Positions 6,856-15,506 of a stretch of DNA of 64,000 nucleotides are shown here, piece after piece. The stretch's first letter is position 1. Each line of letters starts with the position of its first letter. Under the pieces are notes generated by a model that was not told the origin of the DNA, did no database searches, and saw only the letters and a list, made by a program, of their open reading frames with translations. Source of the DNA: Variovorax ginsengisoli (GTDB lineage Bacteria > Pseudomonadota > Gammaproteobacteria > Burkholderiales > Burkholderiaceae_C); contig NZ_JAUSRO010000012.1 of the NCBI RefSeq assembly GCF_030811835.1, positions 1 to 64,000 of the forward strand, in the 5' to 3' direction. Both the position numbers and the translations under genes were made by a program.

Positions 6856-8589
6856 TTGAACCAGCCGACCCCCGCCATCGTTGCCCAAAGCGCTGTGCGC
6901 CGGCTGCCGCGCATCGCCCTGCTTCTGCTGTGCGCGGCCTACCTCCTGCCGGGTCTGATCGGACGTGGACCCTGGAAAAGTGCCGACGTGACGTCCTTCG
7001 GCTACATGGCCGAACTCGCGCGTACCACCGAGGGGCTCGCCCGCTGGCTCGACCCCTTGCTGCTGGGCCTGCGGCCGGAAACGCCAGCGCTGCTTCCTTA
7101 CTGGATCGGCGCCTTCGCGATCAAGCTGGCGCCTTCCTGGGTCCATCCCGACCTGGCGGTGCGCATCGTCTTCGCGCTGATGCTGTGGCTGGTTTTCACG
7201 ACCACCTGGTATGCGGTTTATTTCCTCGCACGCACCCCGCGTGCGCAACCGGTGGCGTTCGCATTCGGTGGTGAAGCGTTGCCCAAGGACTACGCACGCG
7301 CCATGGCCGACGGCAGCCTGCTGGCGCTGCTGGCCTGCTTGGGACTGGCGCAGCTCGGCCATGAAACCACTCCGGCGCTGGCCCAGCTGTTCTTCACGAC
7401 CCACATGTTCTTCGGGATCGCGGCCCTGCCCTACCGGCCTTTGGGAGCGACCATCGCACTGCTGGGTGGTACGTTTGGCCTGACGCTCAGCGGGGCCCCC
7501 GTCGTTGGCCTTGCCCTCGGCCTGGGCGGCCTGCTGATCGCCTGGCATGACAGCCACGGCCGCGCGACCCTTTCCGAGGAGGACGCCGCGCCCGGTTACA
7601 CCCGCAATGCACTGGGTCTCATCGCGGCAGCAACCTTGATTGCCGCATTGATGGCGATCGTCATGAAGCTGTGGCACTGGCAGATCGCCTTGCCAGGCTC
7701 GCACACGGGTCGCTCGCTCGGCGCGGACATCGGCAGCCAGTTGCGCCTGCTGCTGTGGTTCACCTGGCCGGCCTGGCCGCTCGCACTGTGGACCTTGTGG
7801 CGCTGGCGGCGGCAGCTGTCTGCGCGCCACGTGGCGCTGCCGCTGTGGTTCGTCGCCGTTCCGCTGGCCGCGACCTGGAGCACGGATTTCTCCGAACGTT
7901 CACTGCTGCTGGCGCTGCCGGCATTCGCGACGTTGGCAGCTTTCGCACTGCCGACTTTCCGTCGCAGCGTGGCCGCACTCATCGACTGGTTCACGCTGTT
8001 GTTCTTCAGCGGCTCCGCACTCATCATCTGGACCTACTGGATCGCCATGCAGAGCGGCTGGCCGCCCAAGATGGCGTCCAGCGTGGCACGGCTCACACTG
8101 GGCCACGTGCCGCCGATTTCCTGGCTGGGTGTCGTCTTCGCAGTGGCTGCCACCATCGCCTGGTGCTGGCTGGTGCGGTGGCGTTCGGGCCGCCATCGCG
8201 CAGCGCTCTGGAAAACGCTGGTCCTGCCTGCGGGCGGTGCGGCGCTGTGCTGGCTGCTCGGCATGACGCTCTGGCTGCCCTCACTGGACCATGTGCTCAG
8301 CTACGGTCCCCAGGTCGCCGCCATTGCCGAGAAGGTCGGCCCGCAACCGGGCTGCGTGGCCGAATTGGGCGTGCCGCGACCGCAGATCGCCGCGCTGCGC
8401 CACCACGGCAATTTCGACCTCGAGGACTTTAACGACAGCAGCCGTTGCCGCTGGCTGCTGATCAGTGCCGATGCGATCCCGACGCTGCGCACGGTCGTGT
8501 CCTTCGATCAATGGCATCTGGTCGGCAGCTTCCGCCGCCAGACCAGCGCCAACGACGACCTGCTGCTCTACGAGCGTCACGCTCCGTGA
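6856..8589 (+). CDS. Polytopic membrane protein, ArnT/GT39-like glycosyltransferase homologue
   Basis: The product is 577 aa with about 12 hydrophobic segments. The first periplasmic-loop region holds RGPWKSADVTSFGYMAEL and later ETPALLPYWIGA. This arrangement, with an acidic residue after the first helix and a PLPY-like motif, matches the GT-C/ArnT group that transfers sugars from polyprenyl-phosphate carriers. A periplasmic C-terminal stretch with a Cys pair (PGCVAELG..., SSRCRW) follows the last helix. The start is a TTG at 6856 with a weak ribosome-binding site, and no better start is seen. It overlaps the MATE gene by GTGA, which suggests translational coupling. The donor and acceptor are unknown. 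Confidence 0.65.
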   Translation: MNQPTPAIVAQSAVRRLPRIALLLLCAAYLLPGLIGRGPWKSADVTSFGYMAELARTTEGLARWLDPLLLGLRPETPALLPYWIGAFAIKLAPSWVHPDLAVRIVFALMLWLVFTTTWYAVYFLARTPRAQPVAFAFGGEALPKDYARAMADGSLLALLACLGLAQLGHETTPALAQLFFTTHMFFGIAALPYRPLGATIALLGGTFGLTLSGAPVVGLALGLGGLLIAWHDSHGRATLSEEDAAPGYTRNALGLIAAATLIAALMAIVMKLWHWQIALPGSHTGRSLGADIGSQLRLLLWFTWPAWPLALWTLWRWRRQLSARHVALPLWFVAVPLAATWSTDFSERSLLLALPAFATLAAFALPTFRRSVAALIDWFTLLFFSGSALIIWTYWIAMQSGWPPKMASSVARLTLGHVPPISWLGVVFAVAATIAWCWLVRWRSGRHRAALWKTLVLPAGGAALCWLLGMTLWLPSLDHVLSYGPQVAAIAEKVGPQPGCVAELGVPRPQIAALRHHGNFDLEDFNDSSRCRWLLISADAIPTLRTVVSFDQWHLVGSFRRQTSANDDLLLYERHAP

Positions 8590-9953
8590 GCCCGGGCTCT
8601 CAGGCCGCAGGAGGCAGCGAGCGACGCACGATCGCCCGGCATGCGGGCACGGTGCTCGTCGGGCAACTCGCGGTGATGGCCTTTGGAGTGACGGACACCA
8701 TCGTCGCGGGCCGCTACGACGAGCGCGCGCTGGCTGCGCTGTCGGTCGGCTCGGCCATTTTCATCAGTGTGTACGTGTCGTTGATGGGTGTGCTGCAGGC
8801 ACTGCTACCCATCTGGGCTGAACTGCACGGCGCACGCCGCACCGATGAGGTCGGACGATCACTGCGCCAGTCGCTCTACCTGTGTGGCATCGCCATGGTG
8901 CTGGGCATGGCCTTGCTGCTGATGCCGGACGCCCTGCTGCAATGGACCCAGGTGCCGCAGGCCATGCGCGGCGACGTCGAGGCGTATCTGGCGATCCTCG
9001 CCTTTGCCTTGCCGCCTGCGTTGTTGTTCCGGCTTTTCAGCACGCTCAACCAGAGCCTGGGCCATCCGCAGCTCGTCACGTGGCTGCAAGTGGGTTCGCT
9101 CTTCGTGAAGCTGCCGCTGTCGGTCTGGTTCGCCTTTGGCGGCGCGGGTCTGCCGGCCATGGGGCTGGCGGGTTGCGGCTGGGCCAGCTTTGCGGTGAAC
9201 TGGTCGATGCTCACCGCCGCGCTCTGGCTGCTGCGCACGCAGGCGCTCTACCGGCCTTATGGCTTCTGGCGCCGCATCGAGGCGCCAGACTGGCGGCAGA
9301 TCGGCCGCTTCGCGCGACTGGGCATCCCGGGTGGCCTGTCGGTGCTGGTCGAAGTGACCTCGTTCACGCTGATGGCGCTCTTCATCGCCCGACTGGGCAC
9401 CGCCGCCGCGGCTTCGCACCAGATCGCATCGAACCTCACCGCGGTTGCCTACATGATGCCGCTGTCGCTGGCCATTGCCACCAGCGCACGCGTGAGCTAC
9501 TGGCTCGGCGCGGGTGATCCGACGCGTGCCCGACGTGCCTGCCGCACCGGCTTCGAACTGGCCCTGCTGTGCGCGGCGATGATTGCCACGCTGATGGTCG
9601 CGCTGCGCTGGCAGCTCGCCGCCGTGTACTCGGACAGAACGGCCGTCGTCGCCCTGGCGGCCACGCTGCTGCTGGCAACCGCGGCTTACCACGTGGCCGA
9701 CGCGGTGCAGACGCTGTGTGTCTTCGTGCTGCGCTGCTATCGCGTGACGCTGATGCCGCTGCTGCTCTACTGCGCGCTGCTGTGGGGCGTCGGCCTGGGC
9801 GGCAGCTACCTGCTGGCCTACCACGGCCTCGGGTCCTGGCCCGCGATGCAGTCGCCGCTGGCCTTCTGGCTCATGAGCGCGCTGGCACTGGTGCTGACCG
9901 CCGTGCTGTTTCTCGGCCTGCTCTGGCGCACGGTGCGCGCAACGCGCGCCTAG
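8586..9953 (+). CDS. MATE-family efflux transporter (NorM-like)
   Basis: The product is 455 aa with about 12 transmembrane segments in two related halves. The first half carries GQLAVMAFGVTDTIVAGRYD (about 22-41) and the second SFTLMALFIARLGTAAAASHQIA, typical MATE repeats. It is a cation-coupled exporter of drugs or metabolites in the inner membrane. The start chosen is GTG at 8586, overlapping the upstream stop (GTGA). An open reading extends upstream to 8445, but that part is the out-of-frame end of the preceding gene. Coupling to the ArnT-like gene hints at envelope-related export, but this is inference. Confidence 0.85.
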   Translation: MSPGSQAAGGSERRTIARHAGTVLVGQLAVMAFGVTDTIVAGRYDERALAALSVGSAIFISVYVSLMGVLQALLPIWAELHGARRTDEVGRSLRQSLYLCGIAMVLGMALLLMPDALLQWTQVPQAMRGDVEAYLAILAFALPPALLFRLFSTLNQSLGHPQLVTWLQVGSLFVKLPLSVWFAFGGAGLPAMGLAGCGWASFAVNWSMLTAALWLLRTQALYRPYGFWRRIEAPDWRQIGRFARLGIPGGLSVLVEVTSFTLMALFIARLGTAAAASHQIASNLTAVAYMMPLSLAIATSARVSYWLGAGDPTRARRACRTGFELALLCAAMIATLMVALRWQLAAVYSDRTAVVALAATLLLATAAYHVADAVQTLCVFVLRCYRVTLMPLLLYCALLWGVGLGGSYLLAYHGLGSWPAMQSPLAFWLMSALALVLTAVLFLGLLWRTVRATRA

Positions 9954-10008
9954 TTTGCCTCCGGGGTGCGCGCGGCTAGACTGCTGCGAAAACCAAGGAG
10001 ACAAACCC

Positions 10009-11028
10009 ATGCACATCGTCATCACCGGCGGCGCCGGATTCCTGGGTGCCCGCCTCGCGCGCACGCTGCTCTCACGCGGTACCCTGTCGCGCGCAGGCAC
10101 CGCGCCAGCCCCCGTCACACGCATCACGCTGGTCGACCGCGTGGAGGCACCGGCCGACCTCGCCCACGACCCTCGCATCGCCACCGTCGTCGGGGACCTG
10201 AATGCCTTGCTGGCCGAAACACCGCAACGGGTCGTCACGCCGCAGGCCGCCGTGGTGTTCCACCTGGCGGCGGCCGTCAGCGGCGAGTGCGAAGCCGACT
10301 TCGATCTCGGCATGCGTAGCAATTTCGCTGCGACGAACGCGTTGCTCGAAGCCTGCCGCCATGCGGGCACGATGCCCACGCTGGTGTTCTCCAGCTCGCT
10401 GGCGGTCTTCGGCGACGCGCCGGAGCAACCCTTGCCTCCCGTGATCCGCGACGACACGCTACCCACGCCGCTGACCAGCTACGGCATCCAGAAGGTCATC
10501 GGCGAGCAGCTGGTGGCCGACTACACCCGCAAGGGATTCATCCAGGGACGCAGCGTGCGGCTGATGACCGTGAGCGTACGTCCGGGCAAGCCCAACGGGG
10601 CCGCATCCGGCTTTTTCAGCGGCATGATCCGCGAGCCGCTGGCCGGCGTGCGTGCGCCCTGCCCGGTGCCCGACGACACGCCGGTGGCGATCGGCTCGCC
10701 CGCGCGTGCCATCGAAGGCCTGTTGCGGGCGGCAGAGGCCTCCGATGCCGAATGGGGCCCCCGCATCGCATTGAACCTGCCGTCCCTGGCCACCACGGTG
10801 GGTGAGATGGCGGCCGCCCTGGGCCGGGTGGCCGGCAGCGCCGCCACCGACCTGCTCGACCGAACGCCGGACCCGGTCATCGCCCGCATCGTCAAGACGT
10901 GGCCCGGACGCTTCGAATGGACACGCGCACGCGCGCTCGGCCTGCGCGCCGACGCCAATTTCGACGAGGTGATTCGCGATTACGTCCGTGAAAGTCCCGA
11001 CGCGGTGAAGCTGCCGACGCGCGCATAG
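10009..11028 (+). CDS. denD: SDR-type epimerase/dehydrogenase, D-erythronate dehydrogenase (DenD)-like
   Basis: The product is 339 aa. The N-terminal NAD-binding motif is TGGAGFLGARLA (about residues 5-16), and the extended-SDR catalytic pair is Tyr158-x3-Lys162 (TSYGIQK). The overall pattern (SVRPGKPNGAASGFFSGMIREPL, then substrate-loop residues) matches the DenD group that oxidises D-erythronate to 2-oxo-tetronate. An AAGGAGA ribosome-binding site supports ATG 10009. It is directly followed by a TRAP transporter, as is common for acid-sugar catabolic genes. The usual partners OtnK, OtnC or OtnI are not in the window, so the substrate is only inferred from the family. Confidence 0.75.
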   Translation: MHIVITGGAGFLGARLARTLLSRGTLSRAGTAPAPVTRITLVDRVEAPADLAHDPRIATVVGDLNALLAETPQRVVTPQAAVVFHLAAAVSGECEADFDLGMRSNFAATNALLEACRHAGTMPTLVFSSSLAVFGDAPEQPLPPVIRDDTLPTPLTSYGIQKVIGEQLVADYTRKGFIQGRSVRLMTVSVRPGKPNGAASGFFSGMIREPLAGVRAPCPVPDDTPVAIGSPARAIEGLLRAAEASDAEWGPRIALNLPSLATTVGEMAAALGRVAGSAATDLLDRTPDPVIARIVKTWPGRFEWTRARALGLRADANFDEVIRDYVRESPDAVKLPTRA

Positions 11029-11084
11029 TCAGGCAGCAGTCAGGTGCGCGATCCCGCGCGCGTTGCACCATTCCCGGAGACACC

Positions 11085-12062
11085 ATGAAAATCGGCCCTC
11101 TCGCCGCCGCATGCCTTGCGTTGGCCCTCGGCTCCAGCTCCAGCGCCTTCGCGCAGACCACCACCCTCAAGATCGGCTACGCCACCTCCAAGGAGTCGCA
11201 CTACGGCGTCGGTTCCACCGTGTTCTGCGAGGAGGTCGAGAAGAACACGGCGGGCCGCTTCAAGTGCCAGCACTTCGCCAATTCGGCGCTGGGCGGCGAG
11301 CGCGAACAGATCGAGGCCATCCAGCTGGGCACGCAGGACCTGCTGAACACCTCGACCGGCCCGGTGGGCAACTTCGTGCCCGAAATGAAGATCGTGGACA
11401 TCCCGTTCCTGTTTCGCGACTACGACCATGCGCGCAAGGTCATGGACGGCCCGATCGGCCAGGACATCCTGACCAAGTTCCCGAGCAAGGGGATCATTGC
11501 GCTGGCCTGGACGGAAAACGGCTTTCGCCACATGACGAACAGCAAGCGCGACATCGTCAAGCCCTCCGATGCAGCCGGCCTGAAGATGCGCACCATGGAA
11601 AACAAGGTGCACATGGACGGCTACCGCACCTTCGGCATCCTGCCCACGCCGATGGCGTTTCCCGAACTGTTCGGCGCGCTGCAGCAAGGCACGGTCGACG
11701 GCCAGGAAAACCCGATCCCGGTGATCCTGGCGTCGAAGTTCTCGCAGGTGCAAAAGCACCTGTCGCTCACCGGCCACGTGTACTCGCCCGCACTGCTGTT
11801 GCTGTCGCCCAAGGTCTGGAACAAGCTGTCGGACAGCGACAAGAAGGTGTTCCTGGCAGCCGCGCAAAAGGCGTCGGTCGCGCAGCGCAAGAAGGTCAAC
11901 GACGATGAGAACAACGGCATCGCCCAGCTCGAGAAGGACGGCATGAAGGTCACGCGCATCGTCGACGGCAACGCCTTCCGCGAGGCGCTCAAGCCAGCCT
12001 ATGTCGGCTACGCCAAGGAATTCGGCGCCGACAACATCAAGAAGATCTCGGACGTCCGTTAA
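11085..12062 (+). CDS. dctP: TRAP transporter substrate-binding protein, DctP family
   Basis: The product is 325 aa. The signal peptide is MKIGPLAAACLALALGSSSS with cleavage after AFAQ. The DctP fold follows, with ESHYGVGSTVFCEEVEKNTAG and the ligand-region arginine segment AAGLKMRTMENKVHMDGYRT (about 163-182), where Arg normally clamps a substrate carboxylate. The protein captures an organic acid in the periplasm for the DctQM permease encoded next. The upstream DenD-like gene suggests a hydroxylated sugar acid. A hairpin terminator after it may raise its level over the permease. Confidence 0.92.
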   Translation: MKIGPLAAACLALALGSSSSAFAQTTTLKIGYATSKESHYGVGSTVFCEEVEKNTAGRFKCQHFANSALGGEREQIEAIQLGTQDLLNTSTGPVGNFVPEMKIVDIPFLFRDYDHARKVMDGPIGQDILTKFPSKGIIALAWTENGFRHMTNSKRDIVKPSDAAGLKMRTMENKVHMDGYRTFGILPTPMAFPELFGALQQGTVDGQENPIPVILASKFSQVQKHLSLTGHVYSPALLLLSPKVWNKLSDSDKKVFLAAAQKASVAQRKKVNDDENNGIAQLEKDGMKVTRIVDGNAFREALKPAYVGYAKEFGADNIKKISDVR

Positions 12063-12091
12063 GCGACGCCGCCTCCATCGCCTGACCCGCC

Positions 12092-12131
12092 GCCCGGCGC
12101 GCCTTCATGGCGCCGGGCGCTTTGCTTTTTT
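12092..12131 (+). terminator. Hairpin terminator/attenuator between dctP and dctQ
   Basis: GCCCGGCGC (12092-12100) pairs with GCGCCGGGC (12110-12118). An interrupted T-rich run (GCTTTGCTTTTTTG) follows. Because dctQM lie downstream on the same strand, it probably acts as a partial terminator that favours the binding protein. Confidence 0.65.
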
Positions 12132-12147
12132 GAGAATCGAGATTTTT

Positions 12148-12660
12148 GTGCAAGCTTTCGAGCGCTACTTCCTTGCCGCCAACCGCTGGGCGCTGATCCT
12201 GCTGATCGCCGCCATGTCGGTGATCATCTTCACCAACGTGGCCTTGCGCTACCTCACCAACCAGTCGCTCGAGTGGGCCGAAGAGGTCTCGCGCCACATG
12301 ATGATCTGGCTGACCTTCCTGGGTGCCGGGCCGGTGCTGCGCTACGGCGGCCACATTGCCGTCGAGAACCTGCAGGACGCGCTGCCGCAGGCGGGCGCGG
12401 TGGCCGTGCGCATGGTGGTCGCCGCCCTGCTCTTCGCCTTCTTCGGCTTCATGGTCTGGTATGGCTGGCTCTACATGCAGCGCACCATGTTCCAGCTGAC
12501 CGCCGTCACGCAAGTGCCGTTCGCCTACATCTACAGTGCGATGCTCATCGGCGGCGTGCTGCTGATCGTTCACTTCCTGCTGGTGGTCAAGGGCTACGTG
12601 CTGCGACGGGAGTTCTCGTCGGACGCGCATTTCGACGCCAACGCCAGCGCGTCGCTCTGA
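12148..12660 (+). CDS. dctQ: TRAP transporter small permease, DctQ family
   Basis: The product is 170 aa with four transmembrane segments (about residues 14-34, 50-70, 86-108 and 129-150) and the DctQ signature SLEWAEEVSRHMMIWLTFLG. The start chosen is GTG at 12148 (VQAFERYFLAANRWAL). A TTG at 12130 is the alternative, and the open reading further upstream runs through the terminator and the end of dctP, so it is unlikely to be translated. The protein pairs with DctM in a sodium-coupled importer of organic acids. Ten bases separate it from dctM. Confidence 0.88.
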   Translation: MQAFERYFLAANRWALILLIAAMSVIIFTNVALRYLTNQSLEWAEEVSRHMMIWLTFLGAGPVLRYGGHIAVENLQDALPQAGAVAVRMVVAALLFAFFGFMVWYGWLYMQRTMFQLTAVTQVPFAYIYSAMLIGGVLLIVHFLLVVKGYVLRREFSSDAHFDANASASL

Positions 12661-12670
12661 AGGAACGACC

Positions 12671-13963
12671 ATGGATGCCAGCGTCATTCTCATCGTCTCC
12701 GCCTGCGTGTTCCTGGCCATCGGCGTGCCCGTGGCCTTCGCGCTCGGGCTGTCGACGGCCACCACCCTGATCTTTGCCGAGAGCTACCCGCTCATGGTGC
12801 TGCTCAAGGAAACCTTCACCGGCATCGACAGCTTTCCGCTGATGGCCGTGCCCTTCTTCATCCTGGCGGCCGAACTCATGAGCGGCGGGTCCCTCACCGA
12901 GGTGCTGCTGCGCTTTGCCGGCCAGTTCGTCGGCCACAAGCGCGGTGGCCTGGGCTACACCAACGTGGTGTCGCTGACCTTCTTCTCGGGCATCTCCGGC
13001 TCCGCACTGGCCGATGCGGCCGGCCCGGGTTCGATGCTGATCAAGATGATGGACAAGGCCGGCTACGACCGCTCCTACGCAGCCGCGCTCACCGCGTCGA
13101 CAGCCATCGTCGGGCCGATCATTCCGCCCTCGATCATCATGATCATCTACGCACTGCAGGACGAGACGGTCTCGGTCGGCACGCTGTTCGTCGCGGGCAT
13201 CCTGCCGGGCATCCTGATCGCGGTGGCGATGTGCGCGGTCAATTTCCACGTGTCGAAGAAGCGAAACTACAAGGGCGACGGCAAGCTGCCGCCGCTGCGC
13301 GAGATCCTGCTGACGACCTGGAAGGCGCTGCCCGCCATCCTGCTGCCGGTGGTCATCCTCGGGGGCATGCGCGCCGGCTGGTTCACGCCGACCGAAGCTT
13401 CGGTGGTGGCGGTGTTCTACGCGCTGGTGTGCGGCAAATTCGTCTACCGCACGCTCGAATGGAAGGCGCTGCCGAACATCCTGGAACGCTCGGCGCTGCT
13501 GTCGGCCTCGGTGCTGATCATCATCGGCCTGTCGGCGTCGTTCGCCTGGGTGCTGACCATCGAAGGCATTCCGCAGCAGATGGCCGAATGGCTCATCGGC
13601 ATGAACCTGTCGCCGTGGATGTTCCTCATCATCGTCAACGTGTTCCTGCTGGTCTTCGGCATCTTCATCGAACCGCTGCCGGGCGTGATGGTGCTCGCGC
13701 CGATCCTCGCACCGGTGGCGATCAAGCTGGGTGTCGACCCGGTGCACTTCGCGATGATCGTGATCTACAACCTCACGCTCGGCATGATCACGCCACCGGT
13801 GGGTGGCCTGCTGTTCGTGACCTGCAACGTGTCGAAGGTGCCCATGTCGAAGCTGGTGCGCGAACTGGTGCCTTTCCTGTGGGCGCATGGCGCGGTGCTG
13901 GTGCTGCTGACCTTCGTACCGGCGCTGAGCACGTGGATGCCGAGGGCGCTCGGATTCAAGTGA
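12671..13963 (+). CDS. dctM: TRAP transporter large permease, DctM family
   Basis: The product is 430 aa with 12 or more hydrophobic segments. It has typical DctM motifs, including PLMAVPFFILAAELMSGG (about 56-73), SGSALADAAGPGSMLIKMM and IIPPSIIMIIY. It is the transport subunit of the sodium-driven TRAP system encoded by 11085-13963. The C terminus lies close to the glycine riboswitch, and no terminator is seen between them. Confidence 0.93.
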   Translation: MDASVILIVSACVFLAIGVPVAFALGLSTATTLIFAESYPLMVLLKETFTGIDSFPLMAVPFFILAAELMSGGSLTEVLLRFAGQFVGHKRGGLGYTNVVSLTFFSGISGSALADAAGPGSMLIKMMDKAGYDRSYAAALTASTAIVGPIIPPSIIMIIYALQDETVSVGTLFVAGILPGILIAVAMCAVNFHVSKKRNYKGDGKLPPLREILLTTWKALPAILLPVVILGGMRAGWFTPTEASVVAVFYALVCGKFVYRTLEWKALPNILERSALLSASVLIIIGLSASFAWVLTIEGIPQQMAEWLIGMNLSPWMFLIIVNVFLLVFGIFIEPLPGVMVLAPILAPVAIKLGVDPVHFAMIVIYNLTLGMITPPVGGLLFVTCNVSKVPMSKLVRELVPFLWAHGAVLVLLTFVPALSTWMPRALGFK

Positions 13964-14033
13964 TGCCGATGCCAAGACGCTCCGGTCCGTGGGGCGTGCG
14001 CAAGGCAACGACGCAATCCATTACACTTGACCC

Positions 14034-14233
14034 GGTCAGGAGAGAGTCCCCACGCGGGGCCGCCGAAGGCGCAGGGGTTTCCCGAACGCTCAGGCCAAAG
14101 GACTGACGAGGCGCCCGCTCACACGGGCGTTTCCTTGCTGGAGAGAGACGGTGTGCATCGCAGCGATGGAGACCGTCCACCGAAGGAGCAAACCCCGATC
14201 GTGGGGCGAATCTCTCAGGTAGAGCGGACAGCA
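14034..14233 (+). promoter_or_regulatory. Tandem glycine riboswitch upstream of gcvT
   Basis: Two aptamers are visible. Aptamer 1 (about 14034-14107) has GGTCAGGAGAGAG, CGCCGAAGGCGCA and CGCTCAGGCCAAAGGACTGAC. Aptamer 2 (about 14137-14233) has GCTGGAGAGAGACGG, CCACCGAAGGAGCAAACCCC and CGAATCTCTCAGGTAGAGCG. Their P1 stems pair (GTCAG/CTGAC and GCTG/CAGC). Tandem glycine aptamers switch on glycine-cleavage operons when glycine is bound. The linker is longer than usual and folds into its own hairpin (14112-14129). A TACACT at 14022-14027 is a possible -10. Confidence 0.95.
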
Positions 14234-14241
14234 GGGGTGGC

Positions 14242-14259
14242 CCATGATTTGCGTCATGG
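14242..14259 (+). promoter_or_regulatory. Candidate expression-platform hairpin of the glycine riboswitch
   Basis: CCATGA (14242-14247) pairs perfectly with TCATGG (14254-14259). This buries the first upstream ATG (14244). The likely gcvT ribosome-binding site TGGAGAG (14281-14287) could instead pair with CTCTC in the aptamer 2 core at about 14211-14215. That would sequester it in the unliganded state. The mechanism is inferred. Confidence 0.4.
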
Positions 14260-14291
14260 ATTCCGTCTGCCCCTTTGCTTTGGAGAGCGCC

Positions 14292-15458
14292 TTGGCTCCC
14301 GCACCTGACGATCTGCTCAAGACCCCTCTGTACCACCTGCACGTCGAGCTCGGCGCCCGCATGGTGCCGTTCGCCGGCTACGCGATGCCCGTACAGTACC
14401 CGGCCGGCCTGATGGCCGAACACAAGCACACGCGCGCCGCCGCCGGCCTGTTCGACATTTCCCACATGGGCCAGCTGCGCCTGATCGGCCCCGAGGCCGC
14501 CGCTGCCTTCGAAAGCCTCATGCCGGTCGACGTGATCGACCTCGCGCCGGGCAAGCAGCGCTACGGACTGCTGCTCAATGAAGCAGGCGGCATCATCGAC
14601 GACCTGATGTTCTTCAACGAAGGCAATGACGCGCTGTTCGTGATCGTCAACGGCGCCTGCAAGGCAGGCGACATCGCGCACATCCAGGCCAGCATCGGCC
14701 ATCGCTGTACGGTGGAGCCGATGCCTTCGCATGCTCTGCTCGCACTGCAGGGACCGCAGGCCGCGGCCACACTGGCCCGCCTCTCGCCCGGCATCGAACG
14801 TTTCGTTTTCATGACCGGCGGTGCGGTATCGATCGGCGGCATTCCGGCCTTCGTCACGCGCAGCGGCTACACCGGCGAAGACGGTTTCGAGATTTCAGTG
14901 GCCGCTGACAACGCCGAAGCGCTCGCCCGCCTGCTGCTGGCGCAGCCCGAGGTGCTGCCCGTCGGCCTGGGTGCGCGCAACTCGCTGCGGCTCGAAGCAG
15001 GCCTGTGCCTCTACGGCCACGACATCGACGAAGGCACCACGCCGGTCGAGGCCTCGCTGAACTGGGCGATCCAGAAAGTGCGCCGCACGGGCGGCGCGCG
15101 CGAAGGCGGGTTTCCGGGCGCGGCCAAGGTGCTGGCACAGTTGGCCGCATCCGCGGCTGCCGCTGCGGCCAACCCCGCCGACCACGCTGCGCTCCCACGC
15201 CGACGCGTCGGCCTGGTGGCGCTCGAACGCATCCCGGTGCGCGACGGGACGCTGCTGCAATCCCTGGAGGGCCAGCCGATCGGGCAGGTCACCAGCGGCC
15301 TGCTCGGCCCGACGGTCGACCGCCCCATCGCCATGGGCTATGTCGCCACCGCCTTTGCCACATCGGGCACACGGATTCAGGCTATCGTCCGCGGCAAGCC
15401 CGTGGCCATGGAGGTGTGTCCCCTGCCCTTCTTGCCCGCGCGCTACTTCCGCGGCTGA
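14292..15458 (+). CDS. gcvT: Aminomethyltransferase, glycine cleavage system T protein
   Basis: The product is 388 aa from TTG 14292, chosen because TGGAGAG sits 4 nt upstream and the protein then begins at the usual place before LLKTPLYHLHVELGARMVPF. ATG 14244 and 14256 are alternatives and would add 16 or 12 residues. Conserved folate/lipoyl-arm features include the YAMPVQYPAG segment, FDISHMGQL and the SGYTGEDGFEI loop. It transfers the aminomethyl group from the H protein to tetrahydrofolate. An Ala-rich insert lies near residues 275-290. It is the first gene of gcvTHP under the glycine riboswitch. Confidence 0.93.
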   Translation: MAPAPDDLLKTPLYHLHVELGARMVPFAGYAMPVQYPAGLMAEHKHTRAAAGLFDISHMGQLRLIGPEAAAAFESLMPVDVIDLAPGKQRYGLLLNEAGGIIDDLMFFNEGNDALFVIVNGACKAGDIAHIQASIGHRCTVEPMPSHALLALQGPQAAATLARLSPGIERFVFMTGGAVSIGGIPAFVTRSGYTGEDGFEISVAADNAEALARLLLAQPEVLPVGLGARNSLRLEAGLCLYGHDIDEGTTPVEASLNWAIQKVRRTGGAREGGFPGAAKVLAQLAASAAAAAANPADHAALPRRRVGLVALERIPVRDGTLLQSLEGQPIGQVTSGLLGPTVDRPIAMGYVATAFATSGTRIQAIVRGKPVAMEVCPLPFLPARYFRG

Positions 15459-15506
15459 TGTCCGCATCCATCGATCTGCATTTCAATTTTTCCAAGGAGC
15501 TTCCCC

